DNA of 64,000 bases from Guadua angustifolia (GCA_036346375.1 CM070514.1:19186463-19250462), one strand, 5' to 3'; positions 1-11,237 are shown, numbered from the stretch's first letter. Made by a program: numbers and translations. The notes: generated from the sequence alone by a model not told the origin.

Positions 1-531
1 TATAAAATTTTCAAAAATTTTCAAATTTATGTTATTTCTCTGTTTGATTTTGAATTATAATATAACAAATTAAGTTTAGTGCTTACTGCATTGAAAGATT
101 TTATTGAGAAAACAAATAAAGTTGAAATTTTTGAAACTTTTATAGTATGGTACTGAGGAAATTCTAATCTTTCATAAAAATTTTAGATAATGATCGCACT
201 CGAGAAAATTTAGAAAAATCTAGCAAATTTACTGTCCCAATTATGTCTATTCTGTTTTGATTTTTAAAGATAACAAATGATGTTAAATTATTTTTAAAAT
301 TTTTATGTATGATCCTAAACTACTAATAATGGTACCATAAAATTGTCAGATTATTATCAAGCCTGTAAAATTGTTTAAAAATCTGACAGTGTTGTTGGCC
401 AAAACCGCCATTTGATCTGGTCAAGCAGAATAAGTGCACGGTTTTGGGAGTTGAAGGACGTCGAAGTCCGGTATGCTGTTTAGGGACCAAAATTCCAATG
501 TATAGTTAGAGGACCAATTCGCACTTTTTCC
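1..531 (-). mobile_element. Foldback element, right half only
   Basis: This stretch matches the right half of the complete foldback element at 62024-62970: the same AT-rich centre, the same arm, and the same tip ending in CGCACTTTTTCC. The left half lies outside the window. No coding sequence is visible. The tip is followed directly by unrelated sequence, so the right end of the element can be placed at about 531. Confidence 0.85.
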
Positions 532-1390
532 CCACAAATTTGGAGCCATGTATTCTGAAGAACTTCAGTGTACAAAATTGCTGTACGTTTGTTTACATTG
601 GTTTGACTTCCCTTTTGGATGTAGCGGTGTACATTTCATGTATTTGCTTTTGTCTGATTTTCTTAATTTAGATTGAAGGAGATTTCTCCTAACCAGTTAG
701 TATCCTTCAGTTACGAGAGAATGATAATCTAATTTTGCTAGATGTCGTTCTTTCTTTATCAAAATTTTTGTTAAACTTGTCAGGATAGCCAGGACAAGCA
801 ACTTTTGGTCACTGAATCATTTGATATATCAAGTCATTCTGTTTCTTGTTGTACAAAGCTAGAAGTCTTGAGCAATGTCCTGCGTTCGGTTATCATGCTA
901 GTGATTTTATGAGTGATTTTTCTGCAAATGATCATATGAGGTATCAATCTGTTTATAGCGACTTGAGCAGTGTTTCCAAGCTCAAAATGACTGAGAAGTT
1001 TGTACTTAATGTGAACGAATTGAGTCTGACATGCAGCGCTTGTGGGTTTGCACCTCGAATGGAGTTTTCTGTCTATAGTGTCATTCTAAATTTTTATGCA
1101 GATCTGAAGTCTTCTATTAATAGTGTCCTCTGCTCTAATTTTTTTTCTACATGATTGTCCTATTTTAAACTCCATGAACGTCACTCTATTCCAACATACA
1201 TTTATTTATCTATTGGCTGCCAATGAGGATGGAGGACAAACTAAAGAAGCATATTATTGGGAAAATTATATAAGCTAATAAAGCCAGAGTAACTGCACTG
1301 AAATCATATACACTAATAGCTGGTACGTAGAGTTAGGCAGAGGCATTTCACTCTTCTATGAAGCCATGTGCAAAATGAATGCAGATGAAC
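532..1390 (+). other. Unrecognised low-complexity-free region with a short ORF
   Basis: The stretch holds one open frame at about 846-1154 (roughly 102 codons, no upstream ATG in frame; it would start at TTG). A polypyrimidine tract and CAG at about 775-782 look like a splice acceptor, and a frame opening there stays open for about 40 codons. I do not recognise the protein, and no domain, signal or membrane segment stands out. It could be the 3' part of a gene broken by the foldback at 1-531, or chance. CACTA at 1310 is not followed by the terminal sequence seen at 3246. Confidence 0.25.
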
Positions 1391-3246
1391 AACCTATAGC
1401 AGGAAATCCAATTGTACTTTATCCCCTTTTTGTTTGACAGTATGATATGGATATCTGAAGCCAACAAAATGGGAGCATAAATGAACCAGGGTATCACCAA
1501 GTACCAGGCGGGCGGCCGGGCGGGCGAGGCGGTGGTGGCGCTGTCGGCGTGCCGGAGGCGTCGACGGCTGCCGGAGGCAGCTTGAGGCTGTGAGCGGCGG
1601 GCGACGACGCGGCGCGAGGGCGATGGGAGTCAGCCATGGCATCATGGAGGCGGTGGCGGCGGGATCGGCGCGGCGGCCGAAGCGGCATCGGGCTGCGGAG
1701 GCGCAGAAGCGAACGGGCGGCGGCGCGCGGCGGAGGTGGTGGGAGTCGGCACGGCAGTGTGCTAAGTCCTCTGGGACTTAGCGCACGGGCCGGCCGTTTT
1801 GTTAAATCAAATACCTGTGTCGTCGGCCTCCTTGGGACCGCCGACACTGAGTTGGCCCAAACTTTCGTAACAGTAGGTGTTCCCACCGGCAGAGACACAT
1901 GACCTGTCTCGTCGGCCTACTGCGAGCCGACGACACTGAGTCACCTAGGTCAAACGGCCTAAACTTTCATAGCAGTAGGTGGTCCCACCGGCAGAGACAC
2001 ATGATCTGTGTCGTCGGCTTACTTAGAGCCGACGACACTGAGTCACCTAGGTCAAACGGCCCAAACTTTCGTAGCAGTAGGTGGTCCCACCGGCAGAGAC
2101 ACGTGATCTGTGTCGTCGGCTTACTTAGAGCCGACGACACAAAGTCATTTGTGTCAAGCGTTATCGACGGTTTGGTGACAAGCGCCGACACTGTATCATT
2201 TTTGTTGTCCGTATACACCTAGCCGCCGACACAAAGGCTCCAACATATCGAGAGTAATCCGCTACGCTTCCACGGTATCAATCGAACCAGCCTGCATGCA
2301 CCTCCACAACATGGCAAATACCATCCTAGCTCATCCATACACTTTCCCTCACTCGGCTCGAAAAGGTTGACCTCCACAACTGCTTCTAGGTAAAACACAT
2401 GAAACACCTGCAAGCAGCTGACAGCTAGCACGAGAACTACATATACATACTAGCTAGTCAAGATATTGCTATGTACCTCCCAGTCGGTCCACATTCTGAT
2501 TGCCCTAAAGGTCCAACAAAATATTCTCAAAACTGCGCTTAGACCAAAAAAGAAAGTCTTTCTTTGGGTCGGTGGCCGTCCTCAATCCTCGTAATATTCG
2601 CCGATTATTTTGTCGCCTTAGACGGACCGAATAAGACATTTGAATTGTCATTTTAGGGTTTCACAACATGCAGCAAGTCATTCCTCGTTTTCCAATCGCC
2701 CAGTATTGCATCGTCACTAGAAAGTGCATTAATTGAAACTTTAGCTAGGAGAGTATATTTAACAAACACACCGTCATCACATACCAATTAATTAAAAATA
2801 AATATACCAGATTTCATACAAATGTATGTTGAGTACGTAACAACCATTCTAAAAGCTATATTTGATTTTTCTAAATTTTAAAAACAACAAAAATATTTTC
2901 TCATCCCATTTGGAATTAATAATGTCGTCAGCATGTTATTTGCCGTCGACACAGGTGGTTCTGCCCACTGCCCTGTGGGACCGCATTGAAGACCTTCCGC
3001 CTGGGCGTTAGGTTGCCGTTAGTGGGAGGGACTGTGTCGTCGATATAGTGTTCACCGCGACATAGATAGTTTTCGCGGGAAACGAAATTCAAAATCCTAG
3101 CCGCGCCAACTAGTCATCGTCCCAGGGAGTATGTATGTCGTCGGGCTAGTCTATTGCCGCCGACACAGGGCATATCCTTGTCGTCGGTTATGAAACCGCC
3201 AACATAGATATTTTGGCCGACGACACTGATGTCGTTTCCTGTAGTG
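1391..3246. mobile_element. CACTA-type (En/Spm) DNA transposon, non-autonomous
   Basis: The right end is clear: read on the minus strand from 3246 it begins CACTACAGGAAACGAC, the usual CACTA terminus, followed inward by many copies of a GTCGTCGG motif in both orientations. A matching left terminus was not found. The left boundary given is a guess at a degenerate CCTATAGCAGGAAA near 1391, where the GC-rich block 1500-1790 starts soon after. No transposase was found. The interior 2220-2940 is AT-rich without recognisable genes. Confidence 0.7.
1818..2150. repeat. 102-bp subterminal tandem repeats with GTCGTCGG hairpins
   Basis: A unit beginning GCAGAGACAC recurs at 1889, 1991 and 2093, a period of exactly 102 bp, with a partial unit before 1889. 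Each unit carries an inverted pair, roughly GTCGTCGGC then GCCGACGAC, separated by about 12 bases, so each can form a hairpin. Subterminal repeats are the known transposase-binding regions of En/Spm elements, which is the likely role here. Confidence 0.85.
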
Positions 3247-3352
3247 ATTGGCATATATGTTTGATCTTGTAGCACAATTTTCTTTTATTGCTTGATCTTT
3301 ATGTTTCGTTACCAATTTTATTTTTCGTAACAACGCACATGCATTGATTTAG
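3247..3352 (+). mobile_element. Helitron-like 3' end, fragment
   Basis: About 105 bases here are the inverted counterpart of 7335-7440. Both share the run TTTGATCTT, an AT-rich middle, and a terminal part reading CGTA(A/G)CAACGCA then GCATTGAT. The 7335 copy ends in a proper CTAG followed by T, as Helitrons do; this copy ends in the decayed TTAGT. No 5' end was found to its left. Confidence 0.5.
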
Positions 3353-4425
3353 TATACATTAGAATCCACAATTCACTTCATATGTGGTTTTGGATTCTAG
3401 TTTTTGGAGAATCGGCTTCTCTACAACTACAATCTAGAATCAACTTTTAAAGAATCCAAAGCTGAAATAAACAGACCCCAAGGACCTTTGGTAGACCAAA
3501 TTTATTTTCGATTTTACTAATTTACATCGCTCGCACGCACCTTTCTTTGCGGTTGCACTTAGGAGTGCGACGCATGGACTGCGTTGGTGCGAGAAGCGCA
3601 TGGAGAGAGAGAACCATTGAAGCTAATGATCCCAACTTTTTTTTTGACAAACCATGAAACAAGGTGAATGAATTTTTTTATTTTATTTGAATCAAATCTG
3701 AAAGTTTTTAAATTTAAATTTTCAGAGCTAAAACTTTTTTATTCGACATTTTTGTATTAAAACTTTTTAATTTGAAAAGTTTTAATTTAATTTTTTTGAG
3801 GAAAAATTTCCGATTTGAAATTTTTTGGTTGAAATTTTTTCGACTTGAATTTTAAATCAAAACTTTTCAAACCAAAAGTTTTTTGAATAAAAAATTTTCG
3901 AACCGAAAGCTCTTGAATTGAATGTTTTATGAGTTGAAACTTTTCGATTTGAAACTTTTCAAGTTACAACTTTCTTATTTGAATTTTTTTTGATTTAAAT
4001 CTTTTCATGTTGAAACTTTTTCGAGTTGAGACTCTTCGAGTCAAAGCTTTCTAATTTGAAATTTTTTTATTTAAATTTTTTTGAGTTTTAAATTTTGAGT
4101 TGAATTTTTTTTGAGTTGAAACTTCCTATTCAAAATTTTCAAAGTTTAAATATTTTAATTTTAAATTTTTGTGTTAGAGAGGGAAGAAATGGGTGAGAGA
4201 AGTGAGAAGGGAAAATGGAAGGGGGAGATGAACAGAGAAGATGACACATAGCATCATATAAAAGTGACTTTAAATAAATTTAAAGTTAACCTCAAAATAG
4301 TCATAACCTTCGGTGAAATAATATGATTTCTGGCTTGACATACTACCACCCTTTTGTGTTGTGGCTCCCGTTGTGGCTCCAATTCCTTCCTACTCTTGGT
4401 TCAGCAGTGATGTATTATAATGTGA
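3353..4425. repeat. AT-rich stretch with degenerate TTGAAACTTTTCGA-type repeat
   Basis: From about 3650 to 4185 the sequence is built of irregular 12-20 base variations on GAAACTTTTCGA / TTTGAATTTT, alternating with poly-T and poly-A runs. This is a degenerate minisatellite or decayed low-complexity DNA. 3353-3650 and 4190-4425 hold no gene I can see. A short palindromic piece near 3360-3480 may be an old MITE. Confidence 0.55.
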
Positions 4426-7185
4426 CTAGTAAGGTGCCCATGAGTTACAACGGAATCCTAAAAAGGTGATACATATTAATAGAAAGGTCTCAAAGCCATA
4501 CGATAAAGTACAATTTATTTTATACACACATCAAGTAGAGCATATCGCGGAAAGCTAGTAAATAAATCAGATTATAAACAAATGTTTTATGTTGAGTCTC
4601 ATTCAACATGAATACAAATAAAACATCTTTCAGTTGTATTATAAAATATCTATGATGTAAGAACTTTTTAGACGACATTCTTGGTAAACATCTCATCTAA
4701 ATTGAAGCATCCATCCTTTGCAGCACAGCAAATATTTTAAGATTGCTCGTAAAAGTAGTGTGTGAGAGTGTGATGTAGAGTTGTCTATGAGAGAACCAGA
4801 TCAAGGAGATAGAGATATACATATAGGATAGTCTGGCCATGTGCCTTGCAAATGATCATAACGATTTATTTCTTTAAAATCCTTAAAAATATCTGTCAAG
4901 CATATTTGGCTACAAAAGATTCAGATTCCCCATATAAAAGAAAGAAGGGTCATCCATATGGCGACTATTACTTTGATTATCACTTTAAGCTTTATTAGTT
5001 TTTGGGCAAAAAAATCACATTGAGAAATGTATTATTAACCATCAACTAAAGTAATATATGTGTATTTTAGGAGGGCAATCAACTCCAAACTTCTTGAATA
5101 ATGACATTTCTAACACTAAATATGTGCAAACCATTGAAAATGAGCTTCGAGACAGATTAATTTTTACCCCCATTTAGCTCCACCGATTTAGCAATTCTCA
5201 TAATCTCATACCACACATACATAAAACTCTCCTCTATGAAAGATATATGAGACAGTCAAAATCTCCATGGCAAACATAAGTTCCATGGATAGAATCATGT
5301 GTGGAATCATTTTTGTTGTTTGCCATGTATACAACTGATCTGAGTTAGCAAATTTAGAACTAATCTAAGGTGTGTTATAAACATAGTATGGATTAGAAAG
5401 CCTGACCTTATAGGTGGGGAACAAGATTTCATCACAATCCCAAATTCTCCTAGAAATACTCTACCTATCGTTGTAGACTCACCTTCAACCACATCAACCA
5501 AATATTAGAATAACACAAACCCAAGAGGACAAGAAATGCAGAGCCGATTGGACAATAGAATACAACCGATTTTCATGCAAAACACATCAGCTCAAGCTCA
5601 ATTGGTTTTTTTAGTTGATGTGAAGCATACCTAGTGGTGGTTGTTCTCATCTATTGAAATGTTTTCTAAGTATACAGACAATGTAGGAGGGAAAAAAATC
5701 TATAGATATTTCATTACCAAACAATAGTAGTATGCTTGAATCTTTTTATATTAACAATGATGTTATATTAATCTTACAATACAATTATATTGCTATATAC
5801 TGAATAAATATGGAAGGTCTTACCATAGGAAAAAAAGTGAAAAGATGCAGATAATTAGATAGAACTTTAGCAATACATCACCAATTCAGCCCATCATTCA
5901 TGTTCCCTTTTCAGTAGGTAACATGGACTTTAATTAATGAGAAAATAATCTAATTTTTGTACATTTTCATTGTAAGAAAATTGTAATAGCGGAAGAATGT
6001 TCTTTATCAAATTAATTGTAGCCTACTTCCTACGTTTGCTTTGTGCTTTCTAATAACTAATAAAATAATTATGCAAATATAACATGAAGCCATGTTCCAC
6101 CTGATAAACAATAATAAAGTTCAGTTCCTATAGACTGCAGTACTATGACAACAATTTCCTAGTTTTTATTTGAATATTAACGCAATCAGCTAATAAACAG
6201 CAAAGTAATGGTTCCTATGAATGGTAATCTCTAGCCTTCCAAATTGATTGCAGTTTCAACTTGTTGGCTACCAAATCATAGAATAAAGCCAAAAAAAAAT
6301 GTAGGACAACAAATTATTAAAAGTAATAAGTATGGACTCACCATAGGAGAAATGGAGAAAGCAAATATAACACATTTTTCATCTAACAAATCACTGAAAC
6401 TAAACCCAACTTCTAATTGAACAACCATCATTGCATAAACCTCCAACTACTCTCATCATAGTCATCACCTCAGAGAGCCAATCCATGCAAGGGAAGGAGA
6501 CGGAAGAAGGGAAGGCCCCTCTTCTGCCACACCACAATGCTGTGTGCTCCTCCTGTTGCAGCGCTAATGCTTCTCTTCCCTATGACCAAGACGTAGTTTC
6601 TAGTTTAGACTATGTTCTCCAGCAAGGGTCACCGCTGCCTCCTCCATTGCTTCCAGCTCCGACCTTAAGAAGTACCTAGACTTGTAGGCCGACTTTGGAG
6701 GCGAGGAAGGTAATCGGCGAGTAGGGAGGCAAGCACGGTTGCAACCTCCTTTACTGCGCTTCTTCACTGCTCCACATCCGAGCTTTGCTGGAAGCTGCCG
6801 CATATATAGGATTTAGGACTCAGTTGTGAGCACTCGCATTGCCCACTTGCCTCCACGCTGATGTCAGTCATTCTTCTCGCAACTCGCTAAGGGCAAATGT
6901 TGGGGGTGGTGGTAGAGAAGAATAATCAGAGTGGGAAGTAGCCAGATTTGAGAAGGAGAGTTGTGCACACCGGAAAGAGGGAAGGGGAGGTGGTGCAGTG
7001 TCGTGGTAGTTTGAGATAGAAGATGTCGTGACTAGAGCAGTTCGGGCTGTGTAAGCCCGTGCAAAGATAAAGAGGAAGGGGTGGGACAATCAGGTTAAAT
7101 CCCCTTCCATATCAGCTGTTCGTGTTAGATCTAACAGATCATATGTTCTGAAGAAGAATGGACTCCTAATTAAAAGTAGTAGAGA
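4426..7185 (-). mobile_element. Helitron, non-autonomous, 2.76 kb
   Basis: Read on the minus strand the element starts at 7185 with TCTCTACTACTTTTAATTAG and ends at 4426 with CTAG, with host A before and T after, which is the Helitron insertion pattern. The 3' end carries the usual GTTG.AAC / GGGC-type sequence just upstream of CTAG. No Rep/helicase coding is visible. The 5' part (about 6430-7090) is GC-richer than the rest, with short open frames on both strands, and may be captured host sequence; I recognise no protein. The interior 4500-6400 is AT-rich and empty. Confidence 0.75.
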
Positions 7186-7334
7186 TAAGAATAACCAAAT
7201 AAACAATAACACCAAATAAAATCAAATAGAATCCGAACTGCATTTTAGGATGGAAAATTGATCCGACATGAAGGTCTGATGCATTCGGATGGTCCGTCCT
7301 AGTAAAGAGTTCAAATGTTAAGATGGTATAATAA

Positions 7335-7440
7335 CTAGATCAATGCACATGCGTTGCTACGAAAAATAAATTTAGTAACGAAACATAAAGGTCAAGTAAT
7401 AAAAAAAATTATGCTATAAGATCAAACATTTATTTCTCCC
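7335..7440 (-). mobile_element. Helitron-like 3' end, fragment
   Basis: On the minus strand the sequence ends in GCATTGATCTAG followed by T, with CGTAGCAACGCATG upstream, a Helitron-like 3' terminus. It is an inverted relative of 3247-3352. I could not find a matching TCTCTACT start to the right, so only the 3' end is supported. Confidence 0.5.
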
Positions 7441-7574
7441 AATTACAAAAGTTTTTATGGTTTCTTCTCCGGTATGAATTAAAACCAAATATATTGTACT
7501 TAGCAATATATATTACCAATCTGAAAAATCAATCAATCATTTTTTATCTCTTTTTGCAATTTATATTACCAGCT

Positions 7575-8527
7575 CGCATTCCTCTTCCTCTCGTCATGTC
7601 CGCAGCGTGCGCTCCTCGGCGCCGTCGACCTCGTCTTACTCGTCACCTCGCTCGTCCTCGTCATCCACCGCCTTCGCAGGGCGACACGAGGCTTCCTCAA
7701 AGACGTGACGCCTTTGCCGGCCACCGTCATTTGGACCATGCCGCTACGCTGTCGCGCGCTCGTATGCGTCCATTGTTTTATAGCGGCGTCCGTCGTCCTC
7801 CTCGTGCTCACGTTCTTCCTCCTGCCGAGCACGCCATGGCGCGCTGTGGAGTCCGCCTTCCTCGCCGTCCACTTCGTCGCGCACGCCATGGCCGCGTGGT
7901 CAGTCGCCTCGGAGAAAGGGGCCACCGCCATCACTTAGCCTTTGCACCTTCGCGTCTTCTGGATCGCCACCGCCCTCGGTGCCGCGCTCTTCTCCGCTTC
8001 GACGGTGGTCCGCTGCGACGACAATTCGCTACACTTTCAGATGACCCTTTCGCCTTTGCTGGCCTACTCGTCTCCATGCCTCTGGTGTACTTAGCCATCA
8101 CTGGCTTCACCGACCATGACGCTGGAGCCCATGAAGGTGAACCAGAAAACACCAGTGCCGAGGCACCCGCCACGCCATACACCGCTGCGTCATTCCTCTC
8201 TCTCGCAACGTTCAGCTGGATCAACCTGTTTATCTCCAAGGGGTATACTAATGACTCTCTCACCGCCGACGACGTTCCACCGGTATCGCCGGGCAACCGC
8301 GCAGAAGCGTCATACGCTTTGTTCACGTCCAACTGACTGGCGCTGGGGTCATGACACCCGGTGGGCGTCGCGCTCTGGTCGTTCTTCCGATCGCAATTAC
8401 TATCGATCGCGGCAAGGCCTCTTGCGCGCCATGCGCCATGTACGTCGGTCCGTCACTTATTGATCAGTTCGTCGAGTTCATTCGTCGCGATGGCACAACA
8501 TGGGAGATCTTGAATGAATTCTCTTGA
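7575..8527 (+). pseudogene. ABC transporter C family (MRP) N-terminal fragment, broken
   Basis: Three frames together resemble the N-terminal membrane region of a plant ABCC (MRP) transporter, a tonoplast pump for conjugates. Frame one (about 7705-7938) has hydrophobic helices such as ASVVLLVLTFFLLP and ends at TAG 7936. Frame two (to TGA 8333-8335) has FLSLATFSWIN then DDVPPVSPGNRAEASYALF, the conserved linker before the first ABC transmembrane domain. Frame three (8438-8527) reads MYVGPSLIDQFVEFIRR, the next conserved block. The family has about 1500 residues, so the ATP-binding domains are wholly missing. Two frame changes and in-frame stops make it a pseudogene unless base errors explain the frameshifts. 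It is truncated where retroelement-like DNA starts. Confidence 0.8.
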
Positions 8528-9284
8528 TTGATTCTATGAAAATCAGACAAAGATATATAGGCCTGTTTGGGAGAACTCTAGATCGGCTCAAATTTCGAAA
8601 GTGAAACTTATAGGCTAAAATAAAGTGAATTAAGTTTATATTTTTAGTCTAAAATGTAAACAAGATGATATACCTAAACACTCTTAATGTTCCCACAGCT
8701 CCAGCTCCATAAATTTCTGGAGTTAGAAATACCCTGCTCCACCAATTCCACAAATTTTGGTGGAGCTAGAGCTGTCCCAAACACCCCCATAGAGTACAAA
8801 AGGAATGATTGGCCGGCTATTAATTACCAACAATAATCAGGGGTTTTGCTATAATAATCAGCCATATTTAGAGAGATATGGCTGGCTGTAAATCAGGAAG
8901 AATAATTAGCTATAATGACCCGTTATTATTGGAGATATGCCGGAGGAGGGCTAAGAAGAACGGACCGCTGCCACCAACTACAAATTTATATTAGTAAAGA
9001 TAAAGATACTATATAATGATAATACATTAGTTATCACTGATAAAAAATAAAATCCAAAAGGAACTCGAGTTCTTGATGCGATCACCGAGGAATCGAGAGA
9101 ATTGAATTTAACTAAAATAGTTTCTTTAGCTCTGGAAGTATTATAGATACTAGTGGGTGAGATATAGATCACATAAAAAATTAGTAAATTATGCTTCACG
9201 TATATGCTTTGAAATCTAGAACTAAGAAAAAGGCCTTTTAATCTTTCAATCCTTTACAAAATCGAACTTAAAACTCCAATTCCA
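8528..9284. other. Possible LTR remnant and empty AT-rich DNA
   Basis: Around the MITE at 8560-8788 the sequence (GATTGATTCTATGAAAATC, then GAGTACAAAAGG, TGGCCGGCTATTAATTAC) has the look of a plant copia LTR, but no terminus or polyprotein confirms this. 8980-9284 is AT-rich and I see nothing in it besides the approach to the MED32 promoter. Confidence 0.3.
8560..8788. mobile_element. Tourist-like MITE, 229 bp
   Basis: The ends are GGCCTGTTTGGG and the near-inverse CCCAAACACCCCC, flanked by the 3-bp direct repeat ATA (8557-8559 and 8789-8791). It has no coding capacity. Related copies lie at 33097-33243 and, inverted, at 38292-38503; the three share GTGAATTAAGTTTATATTTTT and the AGCTCCA-type ends. 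Confidence 0.7.
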
Positions 9285-9481
9285 TCACAAATGCCCGCCC
9301 ACAGCAAGACAAAACAGACGGCCCTGACCTGCAAGAAGGCCCGCTGTTATATTTTCTCCGAGGGGCCGAGCCGAAGCTGTCGCTGCGGTGTCTTGCCCTA
9401 TCGTCTTCTGGTGGTCAATTTGGGGGATTTGGGTCAGCGGAGCGTGTCGGAAGCTGCGGCAAGAAACGCTAGGGCGGAGTG
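9285..9481 (+). promoter_or_regulatory. MED32 upstream region and 5' leader
   Basis: The sequence switches from AT-rich to GC-rich just before the gene. GTTATATTTTCTCC at about 9345-9358 is the only TATA-like stretch at a plausible distance, and GGCCC-type boxes lie nearby (about 9320-9343), common in promoters of broadly expressed plant genes. The transcription start cannot be fixed from sequence. Confidence 0.4.
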
Positions 9482-9958
9482 ATGGAGGCGACGGTGGACG
9501 ACCTGAGCGGGGCGTACCAGGAGTTCGTGGCGGCGGCGGCGGCCGTGCTGGAGGCACGCGGGCAGTCGGGCGGCGAGAAGACGGCGGCCACGGACGCCGC
9601 GCTCGAGGCCTTCAAGCAGCGCTGGGAGCTCTTCCGCGTCGCCTGCGACCACGCCGAGGAGCTCGTCGAGTCCATCCGCCAGCGCATCGGCTCCGAGTGC
9701 CTCGTCGACGAGGCCACCGGATCCTCCTCCACCGCATCCGCATCCGCGGCGCTGGCTGCCCCCGGCATCAAGCCCATCAGCGCCGTCCGCCTCGAGCAGA
9801 TGAGCAAGGCCGTCCGCTGGCTGGTGATCGAGCTCCAGCAAGGCACTGGAGGCCCCTCCGCTGCGGGACCTGGCGTCACCACCCCGGCTGCCGGCGCCGG
9901 CGGGCAGCATGGGCACGGCGGGGTCGACGCGCGCTTCCCCGAGGACAGCACCCAGTAG
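9482..9958 (+). CDS. MED32: Mediator of RNA polymerase II transcription subunit 32
   Basis: This is a complete 158-residue open frame. It matches what I know of plant MED32, a subunit of the Mediator tail that links transcription factors to RNA polymerase II in the nucleus. Recognisable blocks are MEATVDDLSGAYQEF at the start, ALEAFKQRWELFRVACDHAE and ELVESIRQRIGSECLVDEAT in the helical middle, and GIKPISAVRLEQMSKAVRWL about residue 95-115. The C-terminal tail is Gly/Ala-rich and ends DARFPEDSTQ. I chose the ATG at 9482; a GTG one codon upstream is not a plausible plant start. Length fits the family and there is no frame damage. The stop is followed at once by GTATGG, so a 3'-UTR intron is possible. 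It is the only intact host gene seen in this transposon-rich window. Confidence 0.93.
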   Translation: MEATVDDLSGAYQEFVAAAAAVLEARGQSGGEKTAATDAALEAFKQRWELFRVACDHAEELVESIRQRIGSECLVDEATGSSSTASASAALAAPGIKPISAVRLEQMSKAVRWLVIELQQGTGGPSAAGPGVTTPAAGAGGQHGHGGVDARFPEDSTQ

Positions 9959-9972
9959 GTATGGTGTTGCTG

Positions 9973-10004
9973 AATAAACTTGTAGTACCTTCTTCAAAAA
10001 TAAA
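9973..10004 (+). terminator. MED32 polyadenylation signals
   Basis: Two AATAAA hexamers lie 15 and 41 bases after the stop codon (9973-9978 and 9999-10004), the right place and form for near-upstream polyadenylation elements of this gene. Confidence 0.5.
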
Positions 10005-10191
10005 ACAGTGAATTTGTGTAATCTGTGTGTAAATTTCCAAGATTGGCTTGTGATCCTCAGCATATTACCTGGTGCCAAATGATGTGGAAATTGGGAGAAA
10101 TTCACCAAATTCTTGGCATTGCGGCTAGTTTGCCCTTGCCATGCTGATTTCCCCCTGTTTCTTTGTGCGAAACATGATATAAGTTAATATA

Positions 10192-10576
10192 CATTGTTAG
10201 TTACTACTTGTTGTAGTGCAATCGTTGCAATCACCGTGTAATCCAACTAACAAAGTTTGAAAAATTCTGAAAAAATCATGGATGTACATCTCATCTTAAC
10301 CCATCTACATATAAAATTTCATGATCAAATTAGTCCTATGCTAGAAGTTAAAAAAGACAAATTTGAGGTGCATTTGAACTTTTAAGTTTGTCAGAAATTT
10401 GTCTTTTTGTAACTTCTAGCATAGGACGAATTTGATCATGAAATTTTATATGTAGGCGGGGTAAGATGAGATGTACATCCATGATTTTTCAGAATTTTCA
10501 AACTTTTGTTAGTTGGATTGCACGGTGATTGCACGGGAGGGCTGATTGCACCACAGTCATTGCCCATTGTTAGTTA
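10192..10576. mobile_element. Foldback MITE with 160-bp arms
   Basis: Two arms, about 10213-10370 and 10392-10554, are near-perfect inverted copies that would form a long hairpin with a loop of about 20 bases. Shared blocks include CATGGATGTACATCTCATCTT and its inverse. Outside the arms the 12-base direct repeat CATTGTTAGTTA occurs at 10192-10203 and 10565-10576, which may be a target duplication (MULE-type duplications are 9-11 bp) with short unmatched tips. There is no coding sequence. It lies some 230 bases past the MED32 stop. Confidence 0.8.
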
Positions 10577-11237
10577 GGTAGTTCGTTTGCGCGTGTGCGC
10601 GTGTGCCTGTGCCCATGTGTGTAGGGAACCTAGTTGTGCTAAGCACTGCCTTGCCTTAGGTTTTAGTTACACTTTGTCGTTCTCAACATAATGTTCATGC
10701 AAGGTAGCAAACCAGAGGTCCCAGACAAGATGCACAATATCACAGCCTACAAGACTATCGGCCTATTTGGGCCCCACTAACATAGGACTATCGGGCTATG
10801 AATATTAGTTTCAGCTTGATCCAGACCTTGTACTGATCTTGCACATGCCATGTCCAGCCTTTTCAAAATTGTCAAATTTCTTAGGAAACATGTGTTTTTC
10901 TTTTAAGAAATAACCATACAGCCACAATCAGCACCATTTGCCATAATTAACTCGAGAATTTTCTCTCTGGATCTGTGAAACCCAGAAGTGCTCGAAAGTA
11001 TAATTGATGGTTATTAACTGGTTCCTTTCCATGTAATGTTCTCTATCTTACATCTGCATCTGGATAAAGGCATTTTGTTTTGGGGGTCACTTGTCAGCTT
11101 TGTTGTCTAATCAATTGTGTTTCTGTAGCATATGCTGGTCCATTCCTCATCAATTCTATCTTAGTCATTCCATTGTTATAAATGAAGGTTGCTCTGAGCA
11201 CTTATGATCCCACATAAGCATTAGCAGCAAAGTTATA
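10577..11237. other. Intergenic, nothing recognised
   Basis: AT-rich unique-looking sequence with a short GTGTGCGCGTG dinucleotide-type run near 10589-10622. I see no open frame of note, no RNA gene and no transposon terminus before the MULE starts. Confidence 0.5.

Noticed and set aside
1310..1330. CACTA at 1310 as the left end of the CACTA element
   Set aside because: The following bases (ATAGCTGG) do not match the right terminus CACTACAGGAAA, and no matching 3-bp target duplication was found.
1494..1902. Overlapping Arg/Pro/Gly-rich open frames on both strands
   Set aside because: Low-complexity GC-rich DNA at the start of the CACTA element; no domain, and frames exist equally on both strands.
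7494..8335. A single 280-residue protein spanning the ABCC relic
   Set aside because: Most of that frame is an out-of-frame Arg/His-rich reading of the ABCC coding sequence; only its last part is the true frame.
9285..10108. Long open frames overlapping MED32 in other frames and on the opposite strand
   Set aside because: They follow from the GC-rich codon use of MED32; they lack conserved motifs and the MED32 frame matches a known family along its whole length.
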